From Anisus vortex (taxonomy: Eukaryota > Mollusca > Gastropoda > Planorbidae), in contig OX421509.1 of assembly GCA_949126835.1 (NCBI GenBank), forward strand, positions 7,729,411 through 7,793,410: a DNA stretch of 64,000 nt, read 5' to 3'. How positions within the stretch are numbered: position 1 is the first letter of the stretch; each line of letters opens with the position of its first letter. The position numbers were made by a program, and so were the translations under genes. Positions 33,107 through 44,016 of this stretch are shown here, piece after piece. The notes below the pieces were generated by a model that ran no database searches, was not told the origin of the DNA, and saw only the letters and a list, made by a program, of their open reading frames with translations.

Positions 33107-34240
33107 CAAGGACTACTGAAGACAGGACGCGCAGACTTGAATTTCTGACTTCCTAGCTAAGGCCAGTTTTTTTTAACAGTAGCGATACACTCCCTTGGCG
33201 CAGTGATATAATGTTAACTATTATTAAGTAACTAACAAAATTCTTTACTAATATGATTCATTGTATTAATGGTTTATGTCATTTTCATTTATTTAATGAC
33301 AAAGAACGATCTAATAGCCATTAAAATGTCTTAATAATTACCAAGCATGAACGCACTATTTTTTAAGGAGTCTGAATAGAAGGCACAGTTTGGTTCCAAC
33401 ATGGATACTTTTTGTTGATATTTTACTTCACTGCGTTTGTTTTCAATTTTTCGATCGTGTATTTTTATCAAAATGCCTAATAAATGTGGTGTAGTTAATT
33501 GTAAAGGTAATTATAATGCTGCCAACAAGTGTCGTTTGTTTAAAGTGCCAAATAGTGCATGTATACCATTATTGAAAGCAGAAAATATGAGAGGAGAGCA
33601 TAATGTTTGTTTATTTTTAACTATCACAGTCAATTTACATTCTTTATATTCCTTGGTCATGAAAACACAAATAAATTTTACCATAGATATAGAAATCAAA
33701 TTATCGTATTTATAATAATGGTATACATGTACCACTTGGCAAAATTCTCAACCCAAATAATCGACTTACTTCATAATCACTTTTTTTAGAGGCTGTGCAT
33801 TTGTCTCTTAATTATGAGCCAGATAAATTGTATGGGTGGGTTACGTTTTTCCCTTTTTAGGTCAAGAAATAACGATTTTTTAGAATTTTTTTTTCACTTT
33901 ATCTTATTCCTTATGTGATCCCCCACACGAAACCGTCAACACCAACCGCATATATATATAGGGTATCATGTGTACGGCCCTAATCATTCAATCATCTAAA
34001 TAGATCTTAAATAATATTCAAATGCTCTTTTAAACCCTCTCAATCCTAACCCCTCATTAGTAAACGGCCCTGCACATTAACATTATTGACATTATTGACA
34101 TTAATTATGTTAGTTACCTAATAATAGTTTACTTCATATATAAGAGCGACAAGGGAGTGTATCGCTACTGTTAAAAAAACTGGCCTTAGCTAGCTAAGTC
34201 AGAAATTCAAGTCTGCGCGTCCTGTCTTCAGTAGTCCTTG
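33107..34240 (+). mobile_element. P-element-like transposon, non-autonomous (1134 bp)
   Basis: The termini are 91-bp inverted repeats (33107-33197 and 34150-34240) that start CAAGGACTACTGAAGACAGG. They are almost identical apart from a small indel at the CTAGCTAAGG position. A perfect 8-bp TSD GCCTATAA flanks it (33099-33106 and 34241-34248). Inside, on the plus strand, is the beginning of a THAP zinc-finger protein. P-element transposases carry an N-terminal THAP domain and make 8-bp TSDs, so the combination supports the P superfamily. There is no room for the catalytic domain, so this is an internal-deletion derivative. It is the best-preserved DNA transposon in the window. Confidence 0.88.
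33473..33715 (+). pseudogene. THAP zinc-finger N-terminal remnant
   Basis: The start MPNKCGVVNCKGNY...CRLFKVP matches the first third of a THAP domain: Met at the start, Cys-x4-Cys at residues 5 and 10, and the F-x-x-P turn at residues 23-26. The second half of the C2CH site (Cys-x2-His), the invariant Trp and the AVPTIF box are absent. Residues 27-80 look non-homologous and end at a stop. This fits a transposase whose coding region was removed by internal deletion, or a first exon cut off at an unrecognised donor. I chose the ATG at 33473 over the upstream in-frame ATG at 33437 because THAP domains begin at the N-terminus. Confidence 0.78.
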
Positions 34241-34375
34241 GCCTATAATTAAAATAGAAAGCAGAAAAGTATACAGGTATATAAAAAATATATTATTACA
34301 ACTGTCTTCGTTTCCCTCCTCCAACTTTTTTTTCCTTAGCAGTTCCTCCCCCCCCCCCCTCCCACCCGCCCTTTT

Positions 34376-34640
34376 TTATCTTATCTTATCTTGTTCATTA
34401 CCGACCCTCTTCCTATAAAGAAGATTATTGCGTCCTACGCACATCCGTGGTGTGAGTCTTGTCCTGCATTTCAATAAGTGTTTTAAATGATTTTACGTTT
34501 CTGGCTTTCCTGGTTTGTTTAGGCAACCTTGTTCATGCCCGGATAGCACTCGGGAAGAAAAATTACTTATATACATTTGTTCTCTTATAAGGGATAAGGA
34601 AAGTGTTTTTCTCTTATGTTTATCTTAGCTTTGTGAAATA
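34376..34640 (+). repeat. dispersed repeat R-A copy, left part
   Basis: Same order as 355-600, including GATTATTGCGTCCTACGC and CACTCGGGAAGAAAAATTAC. It is interrupted by a LINE, and AATGCCTTATGTATTATTA at about 35563 continues the family sequence. Confidence 0.8.
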
Positions 34641-34665
34641 ATGTCTTTGTAGTTGAAGACTTTGT

Positions 34666-34938
34666 CAGATCCGACCTTATCTGTCGTTTGACTCAGCAAA
34701 GGAACTTCCTGCTGTCTTTGTACTCTCGCGACTCGATTACTGTAATTCACTGCTAATCGGGATACCTGACGATAAAGTCGCCAAATCGCAGCGTATTCAA
34801 AACAGTGCCGCTCGGCTGGTCATGCGTAAGTCAACGTGCGATTCTGTGACAGTTCTTTTGCGTCGGCTCCATTGGCTCCCTGTGAGGGCCAGAATTGATT
34901 GCTTCGCCATCAGATGCTGTACTATCTCAAGGAACTAA
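34666..34938 (+). pseudogene. CR1-like reverse transcriptase C-terminal remnant
   Basis: The open frame reads QIRPYLSFDSAKELPAVF, LSRLDYCNSLLIGIP, QRIQNSAARLVMRK and RRLHWLPVRARIDC. These are the hallmark motifs of the region after the RT palm in CR1/L2/Rex-type LINEs (LSRLDYCNSLL, QxxQNxAAR, LHWLPVxxRI). A stop follows at 34936. A shifted frame then continues with ELIKPYVSQRTFRSAD and further degenerate tail sequence to about 35150. Not functional. Confidence 0.9.
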
Positions 34939-35214
34939 TTAAACCATATGTTTCGCAAAGAACGTTTCGTTCTGCCGACTTCCCACTTCTTAAAGGTGCC
35001 CCGTTTTTCTCTCACGACCGTTGCCTTTAGACTTTAGAGCTTTTTCAATATCTGGTCTTAAAGTATGGAATCAACTTACTATCCGACTCAGGCAAAACAA
35101 GTTCTATCGCCACTTTTAAAAAGACACTAAATGACATAATTTTAACATTTACCTTCGTTAAACTTTTTGTGATCAGATCCTACTGTTTTACTTTTAGATC
35201 TATATTAATTCTGT

Positions 35215-35365
35215 CAATGGGCCGTATTGCTGATGAGAGTTAACACCCTTGTCCATTATACAAGTCAATCTTTTATGACTGACTTGTAAATTACAAGTCA
35301 GTCATAAAAGATTGAATTGTAAAAGGGGCAAGGGTGTTAACTCTCATCAGCAATACGGCCCATTG
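35215..35365. repeat. 151-bp near-perfect fold-back (palindromic MITE)
   Basis: Arms CAATGGGCCGTATTGCTGAT... and its inverted complement meet at ACTTGTAA-A-TTACAAGT with a one-base spacer. Mismatches are confined to the stretch near GTCCATTATACAAG. It lies within the LINE 3' UTR. The near-absent loop favours a cruciform, or an RNA hairpin with ~70-bp arms if the LINE is transcribed. Confidence 0.9.
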
Positions 35366-35550
35366 TTTGCTAAATTTTTTTGCTTGGTCCTATGTTTGTA
35401 AAGTTTATAATTATTACTTAGCTTGATATATTTTAGTCTAGAGATTATATCCGTGTTCTAAGTAGTTTGTGTCTCAATGGTAAATGCGCTCTGAGCTTAC
35501 ATTATTTTTGTAGGCAGCCCCAAACAAAAAGGAATTATTATTTTGTTTTC

Positions 35551-35610
35551 TGAATTATAATTTAATGCCTTATGTATTATTACTACTTTAGTCTTAGCCC
35601 TTCGGTCCTG
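35551..35610 (+). repeat. dispersed repeat R-A, right part after the LINE
   Basis: Contains ATGCCTTATGTATTATTA, matching 675-692. Confidence 0.6.
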
Positions 35611-36259
35611 CATGACCAAAATAGATCATAACATGTAAAAAAATAATACATTAAAACAAATCAAATACACAACGAACAAGAACAACGAACAAAATCTACA
35701 GAGATTGATGACGTCATTTTAACTATTACTGCTTTTACCGGATTACCGTCTGCCAAACTAATTTCCTTCCTTATTTTCTCTTTCTTTCTTTTTTTTTTCT
35801 CTCAAGGAAATAAAAAATGGAATGAGATTGAAGCCTGTGAGACCACCAACGCGTTCAAAAAAAAAGAGGGAACATTGACCCTATGTAACCCTCGTTATTG
35901 GAGGAGGCGAGGTAAGGGGGACGGAAGGGACATATAGGGAGGCCGTGGAGTGTAGGGGGGCTTAAGAGGGAGGAGAGGGTGGAATATTGATTGAGAGGTT
36001 AGGAGCCCAAATTATTTACGCTATTCAATGATATAAAGACGTTGTTGAGGAAAGCAGACGATGGAAACAGGAAGCGAAAGTGATGGGGTCGGACGTGGGA
36101 ATAGAAGGGAGGGGGAAGGTTTGGGGGAGGTGGTGGTGGTGGTTTGGGCGGCGGGGTCTGGTAGGAGTGACAACTGATGACGGCTAACAAGGGACACAAC
36201 CCTATGTCAGTTAGATGAGGAGACATACGTAGAGGGAGTTGATGAAAAAGGAGGTAACG
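35611..36259. other. no gene seen; G-rich stretch 35890-36160
   Basis: GATGACGTCATTTTA (CRE-like) at about 35707. GA/GGGG-rich low-complexity sequence at 35890-36160. Confidence 0.45.
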
Positions 36260-36600
36260 TTTGTCTGTCTATCAATATATCTGCATTTCTATCTGTGTGT
36301 CTATCTCTCATTATAACTATCGATCTCTTCATCCATCTATCCATCTATCAATCTATCCACCTATCCACGTATCCATGTATCCATCTAACCATCTATCCAT
36401 CTATCCATGTATATGTATGCCTGTCTTTCTATCTATCAAAACTATCTATTAATCTATCTAGCTGTTAGTCTATTTACCTATCTAACTAATATATCTATCT
36501 GAAAACCAAATATCTCTACATCTATCAATCAATCAAAAAAATCAATCAATATATTAATCTACAAAGCTCTCAAGCTATTTATCGATCTGCCAATCAAGCA
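36260..36600. repeat. degenerate (ATCT)n/(CATC)n microsatellite
   Basis: Interrupted TCTATC/CCATCTAT repeats. Confidence 0.9.
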
Positions 36601-37904
36601 ATCTCTTCATGGCGTTCAAGAACCTGCCTGTGGTCTGCCGCCATGCGACTAGTTATCCCGCAGGCACATGCCCTACACCTCACCCCCCTTTACTGAAATC
36701 TTCTGTATCATTAACGAGGCGGCATTACGTCGCTCGTATACCTGCACTTTCGTCCACTAGTTCACATGCCACAATTACTACGGGCCTTGTCATTCAGAGA
36801 CCGGGCTTGGCGTGACGGGTGTTGTTGCGAATATTCCTTCCTCCCCACAAATTTTTGATGGGCTTTCGTCATTGCGCTAATTATTAGGTGCATCGCGTTC
36901 TAGATGTGAGAGCCGATCATCCTTAAGTAAGTCCACAGCTGATTATTGTAAATAATACATATGCAGGAATCTAAATGTCATTGTGCTGGCCACACAATCT
37001 TCTGTCACTATAGTATCAGATAGTTTAAACTAAGCTTTTAGTTTTTGGTTTAGGCGTGTCTTATGAAAAATTAAAAAGAAAGCGTCTACCATCACCAGAT
37101 CTCCCTAAACTTACACAAACACAAACACCATCACACACTCAACCTAAAACACACGTTCCCAAACTCACCCTAAAACACACGTTCCCAAACTCACCCTAAA
37201 ACACACGTTCCCAAACTGTCTCAAAGGAGACAAACAAGGAAGATAAATCACGCGCCCTCAAGAGGATTTAATAAGATATATGAGACTATAGTGAATATAA
37301 ATTTTGAAATAAGGTGAGTGAAAATAGTTCAATACAAATTCAGGGTCTTTTGAAATAAAATTGTTTTTAACAAAGGGATATAATACGCATTTTTGTTTTG
37401 TTTTAATAATTGTGATTTTTTAATGCACGTCAAGCCAAGTGTGCGCTTAAATTAGTTTCTATGATCATAAATTCTTTGTTTCCTTAGTAATAAAACTGTA
37501 AAATACTTCAATAGATTATAATAAAATGTTAGGGAGATGCGCAAGTCTTATACTAAAAAGTATAAAATACATTTGCATAATTTAGTTTTAAATAAATCAA
37601 AACGTCCATGCTAAATGTTAATTAGCATTTAATTGTCAGTATACTTAAATTTTCACTTTAATTAAATCTGACTTCTGTAATAAAACATTCGCAGCTATAG
37701 TTAAATCAGGTGCCTCTCATTCTAATAAGAAGATGCTGGTGTCTTCGGACATCAACTCGATTATAGACAGGACTAGACCAACCCTGGTGGTCAGTAGTGG
37801 CAACAATTTACAACGGCTTGCGGAATTTACGGGATTTGCAAAACGGTGCGGCGGAAAATACCAAAGCTGCATAAAACCACAATAGACTTTATTCAAACCA
37901 CTGG
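36601..37904. other. no gene seen; three 26-bp units at 37140-37217
   Basis: A 26-bp unit (CACCCTAAAACACACGTTCC + CAAACT) is repeated three times near 37140-37217. A SINE-like scrap (TTGTGCTGGCCACACAATCT) lies at 36979-36998. The moderately GC-rich 36605-36815 has an ORF with no recognisable family. Confidence 0.5.
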
Positions 37905-37975
37905 AAAACGTAGGACGCAATAATCTTCTGTATAGAAAGAGCGTTTGTAACATATGAAATACAATAATAACACGG
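37905..37975 (-). repeat. dispersed repeat R-A fragment
   Basis: AGGACGCAATAATCTTCTGT and ATAGAAAGAGCGTTTGTAAC match R-A in reverse. Confidence 0.65.
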
Positions 37976-38325
37976 GAGCGAAAGACGTAAGTACAATAGG
38001 TTTCAAAATCTATGAATCTTTTTTCAAAGCTTTTTTAACAGAGAATAGCAGTCCCTCTTTACACACAGGGACTTTCAACTAATATGAACGAAAGATGCCA
38101 ACTGTATATATCCATAATAATAGAACAAACAATATTTCATGCATTTCCGTAAACATTCTCTTTCAGGTCCTGATTGGTACTGGTTTTAAGTCTGGAAAGG
38201 TCAGGGCTGCTTGGCTTCGTGCTGGCCACAATGTCCCCCTTCCTTATAGGCTTTGGTGGCTTTAATAGGCAGATGATATATATATATATATATATAATGG
38301 ATACTTGTATTTACTTTTAATATTC
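37976..38325. other. no gene seen; SINE scrap and (TA)n
   Basis: A SINE-1 body scrap (CTTCGTGCTGGCCACAATGT) lies at about 38214-38233, and (TA)n at 38275-38297. Confidence 0.45.
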
Positions 38326-38569
38326 ACCTATGGTACACGTTTGCCAACTGGGAGGGCCTGGGTTTGAATCCTGGTGAAGGCTAAGACTTGTTATAGGGCC
38401 TGGAGGGTGATCTTGAGTCTACCCAGCTCCAATAGACTTTAGTTGGGGTAAAGTAAAAACGGCTTGGCTTTGTACTGGCCACACATCCCCAAGTATGCCA
38501 TAGCCAGAGAAACTGCTAAACGATGCTTCCCATGGATAATATTGGTCCGACGGGATACTTTACTTACTT
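38326..38569 (+). mobile_element. SINE-1, plus orientation, box A end degraded
   Basis: Box B (GGGTTTGAATCCTGGTGAAG), body and constant tail (GTCCGACGGGATACTTTACT) read on the plus strand. Nine-base TATCCACTG/TTATCCACC repeats follow directly (38565-38631). Confidence 0.9.
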
Positions 38570-38631
38570 TATCCACCTTATCCACTGTATCCACTGTATC
38601 CACTGTATCCACTTTATCCACCTAGTAGGCT
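38565..38631. repeat. 9-bp tandem repeat, TATCCACTG
   Basis: About seven units at the 3' end of the SINE, possibly expanded from its 3' tail. Confidence 0.85.
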
Positions 38632-39389
38632 AGTTCAGAAATTGACACCTCCTACAAGAAACTGCATAACGATCCAAATAACTGGCCGATGTCCCGTATA
38701 GCCCATCAGCCTAATTAAACACACACCTTAACATTCTTCAAACTTTATATATATATATATATATAAATATAAACAAACAGCACGAGAGAAACACTATAGA
38801 CAACAAAGAAATAAGCTGAGCCAGTATGTTTTGTAAGGAATTGATTTGTGAAAGTGCAAACGACTCCGTCAGCTCAAGACCATTCTGCCATCCGCGTCCC
38901 AAGAGAGAGCTCGCCCCAACTGTACATTATTGTGTGAATGAGTCTACTCAATACTGAAAAAAAATAAAGACGGTGTATTGCTATAGTGAAAAAAAATAGT
39001 TACGTCATTTCCTGAACAACGCCCCATCTTGTTTTTTAAAAAATAGTTTTACGTATTATACAGTTTCTTTGTGTTATTTATTGCTGTTTTTATTCTTGAC
39101 TATTTCCATTACATATAGAACAATAGGACCGGGAGATGAACTAGTGCGATGACCTCACAAAAAGGAATATGGTGACAAGTTTAACCATACGGAAAATGAC
39201 GTCTTGACTGTACGAGAGGAAATGTCGTCATGCGTTTAGGGGCTGTAATGATTTTTTCATTTAGAACAAATGACGTCATGATTTTATAAAGGGAAATGAT
39301 ATTACAAACTTCACCGAAATAAATGAATGCAATCACAATTTCAGAAGAAAAGATGGCGCCATGATTTATAAATTTGTAATTGATTTGAA
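38632..39389. promoter_or_regulatory. cluster of CRE-like TGACGTCA sites in unique sequence (tentative)
   Basis: Sites: TTACGTCATTT at 39000, AATGACGTCTT at about 39196, TGTCGTCATG at about 39223 and a perfect TGACGTCATG at 39271, plus GATGGCGCCATGATT near 39353. Four CREB/ATF-type sites in 280 bp of AT-rich DNA may be an enhancer or chance. No exon is linked. (TA)n at 38748-38764. Confidence 0.3.
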
Positions 39390-39673
39390 CAAAGACTATA
39401 ATAAGATAGACCGCTTGCTTTAATATTTCTGCGATTTGATGACTCGAATATCTTCTTTTCGGAATTTCCGATCGCACCACGTCCTCTAGACTTCCGGTTT
39501 AGTAATGCGCTAAGATTTTCTCAATGGAAAATTAATATTAAAATCGAAAGTAGTATACGGCGGAAGTCTTTAAGGAAGTTTCGGAGTCATTCAATACAGT
39601 GTGCGCACGGACAAAAAGAACAAGTGTCAAGCTTTAAAAATAGACCAAGCGGTCCATCACATTATAGTCTTTG
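39390..39673. mobile_element. 284-bp TIR element (MITE, class unknown)
   Basis: CAAAGACTATAATAAGATAG at the left is matched by the inverted right end (CACATTATAGTCTTTG). A shared subterminal GACCGCTTG gives ~28-bp TIRs. The flanks show no clear TSD. A half copy lies at 22676. Confidence 0.75.
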
Positions 39674-40020
39674 ACGCTCACATCAAAGAGACATCAAAGT
39701 AGCCTACTGACGCCCCCCTACTGACGCCCCTATCTTTCCTCCCCCTCCCTTACGTCTTTCAAGAGCATCAAGCATTTTTCACGTACATACACACACAAAC
39801 AATTATCCATTAACAAAACTACAAATAAAAAAACGAACTTCCTTTCAGCTAATATTCTGTTGCTTGTTTGTTTGTTATGTCTTTATATGGCATTGGAGAT
39901 AAAAAATCGTATGTGTGTCCTTGCAAAGTCTGATTCGATTCAGAAATAGAGCATTCGGAGAGTCATTACTAAAGATTTCTGTCTGAATCTAATTTAACGC
40001 TATGGTTTTTTTTTTTTTGC
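39674..40020. other. no gene seen
   Basis: A direct repeat CTACTGACGCCCC occurs twice at 39704-39732. Nothing else recognised. Confidence 0.4.
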
Positions 40021-40021
40021 C

Positions 40022-40232
40022 CTTCTCCCGGGAATGGAGGACGCCCCGTGGGTCTACCCAGATCTGAGATAGGTGGTACCTTTTCACTTAGGGGAGGGAA
40101 AATGTTTAAAAAAATGGATAGATATTGTACTGGCCGCACAATCACCTTGTGTGCCGTTTCCATGGAAACTGTTGAAAGCAATTTCAATGGCGCTGTAGAC
40201 CAATATTTTATGTAAAGGATACTTTACTTTCA
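40022..40232 (+). mobile_element. SINE-1, headless and diverged
   Basis: Body parts (GGGTCTACCCAGATCTGAG, TACTGGCCGCACAATC) and tail (AAAGGATACTTTACTTTC) are in the expected order with many substitutions. Confidence 0.65.
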
Positions 40233-40339
40233 CTATAAAAAGCACACATTTGCAAATATTAAGGAGAAGAATGAAAAGGATTTTGGTTAGATACATCTTT
40301 ATGGTCTATAACGTGTACTGTCCAACAAAGTCTATGATA

Positions 40340-40450
40340 ACGGTATATTACCGGGTGTGCGGCAAAGTTCTAAAAAATTTCAGATGTTCATGGCACACCC
40401 TGGAGATTGCGTTGCCAGCACAAACCTTAGCCGCCATCGGTCACTCGGCG
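40340..40450 (-). mobile_element. SINE-1 body fragment, strongly diverged
   Basis: CATGGCACACCCTGGAGATT followed by GCGTTGCCAGCACAAACC matches the SINE-1 body on the minus strand. No head or tail. Confidence 0.45.
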
Positions 40451-40469
40451 TCCTGCATATACTACCACA

Positions 40470-40556
40470 CAACCCCCCCCCACACACACACACGCACACC
40501 CCCACACACACGCACACACACACATATACCCACACGCACACACACACATACACTCA
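40470..40556. repeat. (CA)n microsatellite
   Basis: Interrupted (CA)n with C-runs; ORFs across it are artefacts. Confidence 0.9.
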
Positions 40557-40611
40557 TCATTTCAACTTCATAAACGTTCGAAGTTGAAAAAAGAATACGA
40601 ACAAGAAGAAT

Positions 40612-40882
40612 GGGAAATTTTTTATAGCGCTTCTATCCATGCTATTAAATGAGCATGCTCAGTGCGCCCTTGGTGTGATTTGCAGTGGCAGATGTATTAG
40701 CCAAAGAGAAAGGTCTTTAAGTTCTGTTTAAAAGATTATCTTGTCCCAGATTCTCTCAATGTCTGAGATAAACTGTTCCATAGAGAAGGTGCCACTGATT
40801 CAAATGAGCGCACTCCCAGGTACTTCTTTCTGTGTCCATCCAAACTGGGAGTTTTCAGGAGTGAGTGTGTTGTCTTAAGATA
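40612..40882 (+). repeat. dispersed repeat R-B, longest copy
   Basis: TTATAGCGCTTCTATCCATG at the start, then GCAGTGGCAGATGTATTAGC and TCCCAGATTCTCTCAATGTC. It runs to the tail of the adjacent SINE. Related copies are at 25915 and 29075. No ORF. Confidence 0.75.
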
Positions 40883-40886
40883 ATAG

Positions 40887-41159
40887 TAAGTAAAGTATCC
40901 CGTCGAACCAAATTTATCCATAGAGCAAGTAAAGCAACGTTCACCAGTTTCTGTGGCCTCGGCATTTTAGGAAATTGTGTGGCCAGCACAAAGCTCAGTC
41001 GCCTTTACCTTATCCCAACTAAAGTCAGGTACCCGTCAGAGCTGGGTAGACTCAGAGACACCTTCCAGACCCCGGGAACAAATACAAGCCTTCACCAGGA
41101 CTCGAACCCAGGTCCATCGCTACGCCAGTCGAATGCGCTGCCGCTCGGCTGTCGTTCCC
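40887..41159 (-). mobile_element. SINE-1, full length
   Basis: The tail (GTAAAGTATCCCGTCGAACC), complete body, box B and box A (GCGCTGCCGCTCGGCTG on plus) are all visible. It lies 15 bp from hAT-A copy 4. Confidence 0.94.
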
Positions 41160-41174
41160 ATTAAGGCCCTAGAC

Positions 41175-42858
41175 CAGGGGTCGGCAACCTTTTGCTAATG
41201 GTGTGCCAAACTAGGATTTCTGAATCCCGAAGCGTGCTAACAGCCTAAATGTCAACCTGCTCTATTATACTTGTTTTATTATTTTTTATAAGACAATTAA
41301 TTTACTATGTGACAAAACCAAGGCCAAAAGCAAAGGAAATGTAGAGAGAAAATCGTCAAAGCGTTTTGGTTTTTAAAAAAATAACGTTTTTAGTGATTAT
41401 CATCCTTTTTATTTACATTTATACCAATTACAATTTTTGACCACTAAACTTTCATATTTATGGTATTTGTTTTGTAAACATTATAATATGGCTTTCAAGA
41501 TGAGGATCTAGCAACTGTTTGTATTGATTATATTTTGTTCTAAGTTATAACTGAGATTTTCTTTAATTTGTTCCATCAAGCTTCAAAATTTAAATAGGAA
41601 GAAAGAAAGTAATATCGTTGAGCGGAATTGATACGAAGTAAACATACAAACTGGGTAGTTAATGGAATGTTTAAGAAATGTGCATATAATTCTTTAGTCA
41701 CAGAATATTTATATAATATTGAAATACTTTGTACAGTTTGGTCATTATAAAGTTATTAGTTGTAGGGCTGTTAGTCTTTTATATAACAAAAATAAGAAAC
41801 ATAATATTAGAAATATTAGCGCAAATATAACGGGCTAATTATTTCCCTTTAATTAAAATAAAGTTGCAAAATTTGATTCTATAGTTATGCCAAACAAGTT
41901 TTTTTTTGTTTTGTAATATCATATATTATGATTTATATTTAATTATAGAAGATGAGCATAAAAACTCTTTTAAATGTATTAGTCTGCATCAATTAATGAG
42001 CGCCTTGTCTTGAATGCTCTTCGCTAATTTATAATGTCAAATACATATGTAGTCATTTCTGTCTAGCTAAGTGTAAGTGACCTCTTTGAATGCTTAACAC
42101 AATAAATAATGTTCGATAGTGTAAGTTGAACCAAAAGCTGAAAGTAGAGCGAATGAATGCCTGGCAGTTGAGAACAGCAGATGACTTTCCTAAGCATCTT
42201 CCTTCCAGATTTTCCCACAAATCGGCATTTAGATGCCCATTGTTTTTTTTTGGGGTTGACAGTCTGGTGAGCTAACCGCTTATTTTTAAAACTCAACTGG
42301 CAGCGTTTTAAAATCGTCAATATTCCTCCCTCCACTTAAAATACATCTACATCTAAGAAGGTTGTAGTACTTGTAGTACTTGTAGTACTTGTAGTACTTG
42401 TAGTACTTGTAGTACTTGTAGTACTTGTAGTACGATCAAAACAGATAGGCTTGATGAGGCACGAAAAAAATGATTCCATTTTCCATTTTGAAATCTTTGT
42501 TTAGAAATGTCCGGTTTGAGTGCTTCGAACTATGTACTAAAAAGCCCGACTATATATCTTAATATATGCCTTAATAAAGGAAGTTCATATAGTTAATTGT
42601 TTTTAAATTAATTTCACTCAACATATAAGGGAATCTATTTTAGTGGTCTAACAGTTCAAGTGCTGTTTGACCCAGTCCTTGTAAATGCGTTCAACTCACT
42701 TAAATGTGTCGCTATGTCATTCAGAAACAACGGCTTCAACAGTCAGAACCGGAAAATAAATTACAAAAAAAAAAAAACTTTTGGAGGTCTCTCGAGTGCC
42801 ATTGAAAATCGCTCTGCGTGCCAAATTTGGCACGCGTGCCTTAGGTTGCCGATACCTG
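41175..42858 (-). mobile_element. hAT-A copy 4 (1684 bp), best-bounded
   Basis: Left end CAGGGGTCGGCAACC; right end GGTTGCCGATACCTG. Flanks CCCTAGAC (41167-41174) and CCCTACAC (42859-42866) form an 8-bp TSD with one mismatch. The minus strand has transposase relics, including an open stretch at 42335-42063, but no intact domain. A 9-bp tandem repeat has expanded inside at 42359-42433. Confidence 0.93.
42359..42433. repeat. 9-bp tandem repeat TTGTAGTAC, eight copies
   Basis: Eight identical units. The corresponding single-copy site in other hAT-A copies (GTTGTAGTA, for example near 30969) shows that a resident 9-mer was amplified here. Confidence 0.95.
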
Positions 42859-42866
42859 CCCTACAC

Positions 42867-43651
<785 letters not shown>

Positions 43652-43846
43652 GTGAAGTAAAGTACCCTTCGGACCAAACTGATCACTGGTGAAGCAGCGT
43701 TCATCAGTTTCTGTGGCCACGGTATACGAAAGGATGTGGCCAGTACAATGCCTTTTACTTTACCCCAACTAATGTCAGCCACCCGTCAGAGCTGGGTAGA
43801 CTCAGGGACAGCCTCAAAATCCTGGGGAAAAAATACTAGCTTCCAA
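43652..43846 (-). mobile_element. SINE-1, head replaced by a hAT-A fragment
   Basis: Tail and body are present (GTAAAGTACCCTTCGGACC to TACTAGCTTCC). The box B/box A end is cut off exactly where hAT-A sequence begins. Confidence 0.85.
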
Positions 43847-43847
43847 C

Positions 43848-44016
43848 AGAATTTCTGGTTCATTCAGCGAGCCAACAGACTAAAAGTCATCCCGCTGTAG
43901 TACTAACTTTCTTGTTTAAGAGACTTCAATGGTCTTTTAAGGCCTCTTCGGCGTGCCATTGAAAATCTCTCGGCGTGCCAAGTGTGGCATGCGTGCCGTA
44001 GGTTGCCGAAATCCTG
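43848..44016 (-). mobile_element. hAT-A copy 5, 170-bp deletion derivative
   Basis: Left subterminal sequence (CATTCAGCGAGCCAACAG) is joined after ~50 bp to the right end (GTGCCATTGAAAATCTCTCG then GGTTGCCGAAATCCTG). Essentially only the termini remain, the usual form of a MITE. Confidence 0.8.

Larger units (their letters stand above)
34641..35550 (+). mobile_element. CR1-like LINE, 5'-truncated 3' end, inserted in R-A
   Basis: It contains the last ~150 codons of a CR1/Rex-like reverse-transcriptase protein and a 3' UTR. The 3' UTR has a CGCTCTGAGCTTACATTA block, near the shared end, typical of CR1-like tails. The 3' UTR is interrupted by a 151-bp fold-back (35215-35365). R-A sequence is found on both sides, so the LINE inserted into R-A. 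I see no clear TSD. Confidence 0.85.

Noticed and set aside
33107..34240. hAT assignment for this element because of its 8-bp TSD
   Set aside because: The termini lack the hAT CA(G)NGG form, and a THAP rather than a BED start is encoded, which favours the P superfamily.
36605..36815. 68-residue ORF in a moderately GC-rich patch, considered as an exon
   Set aside because: No convincing splice sites and no recognisable protein family.
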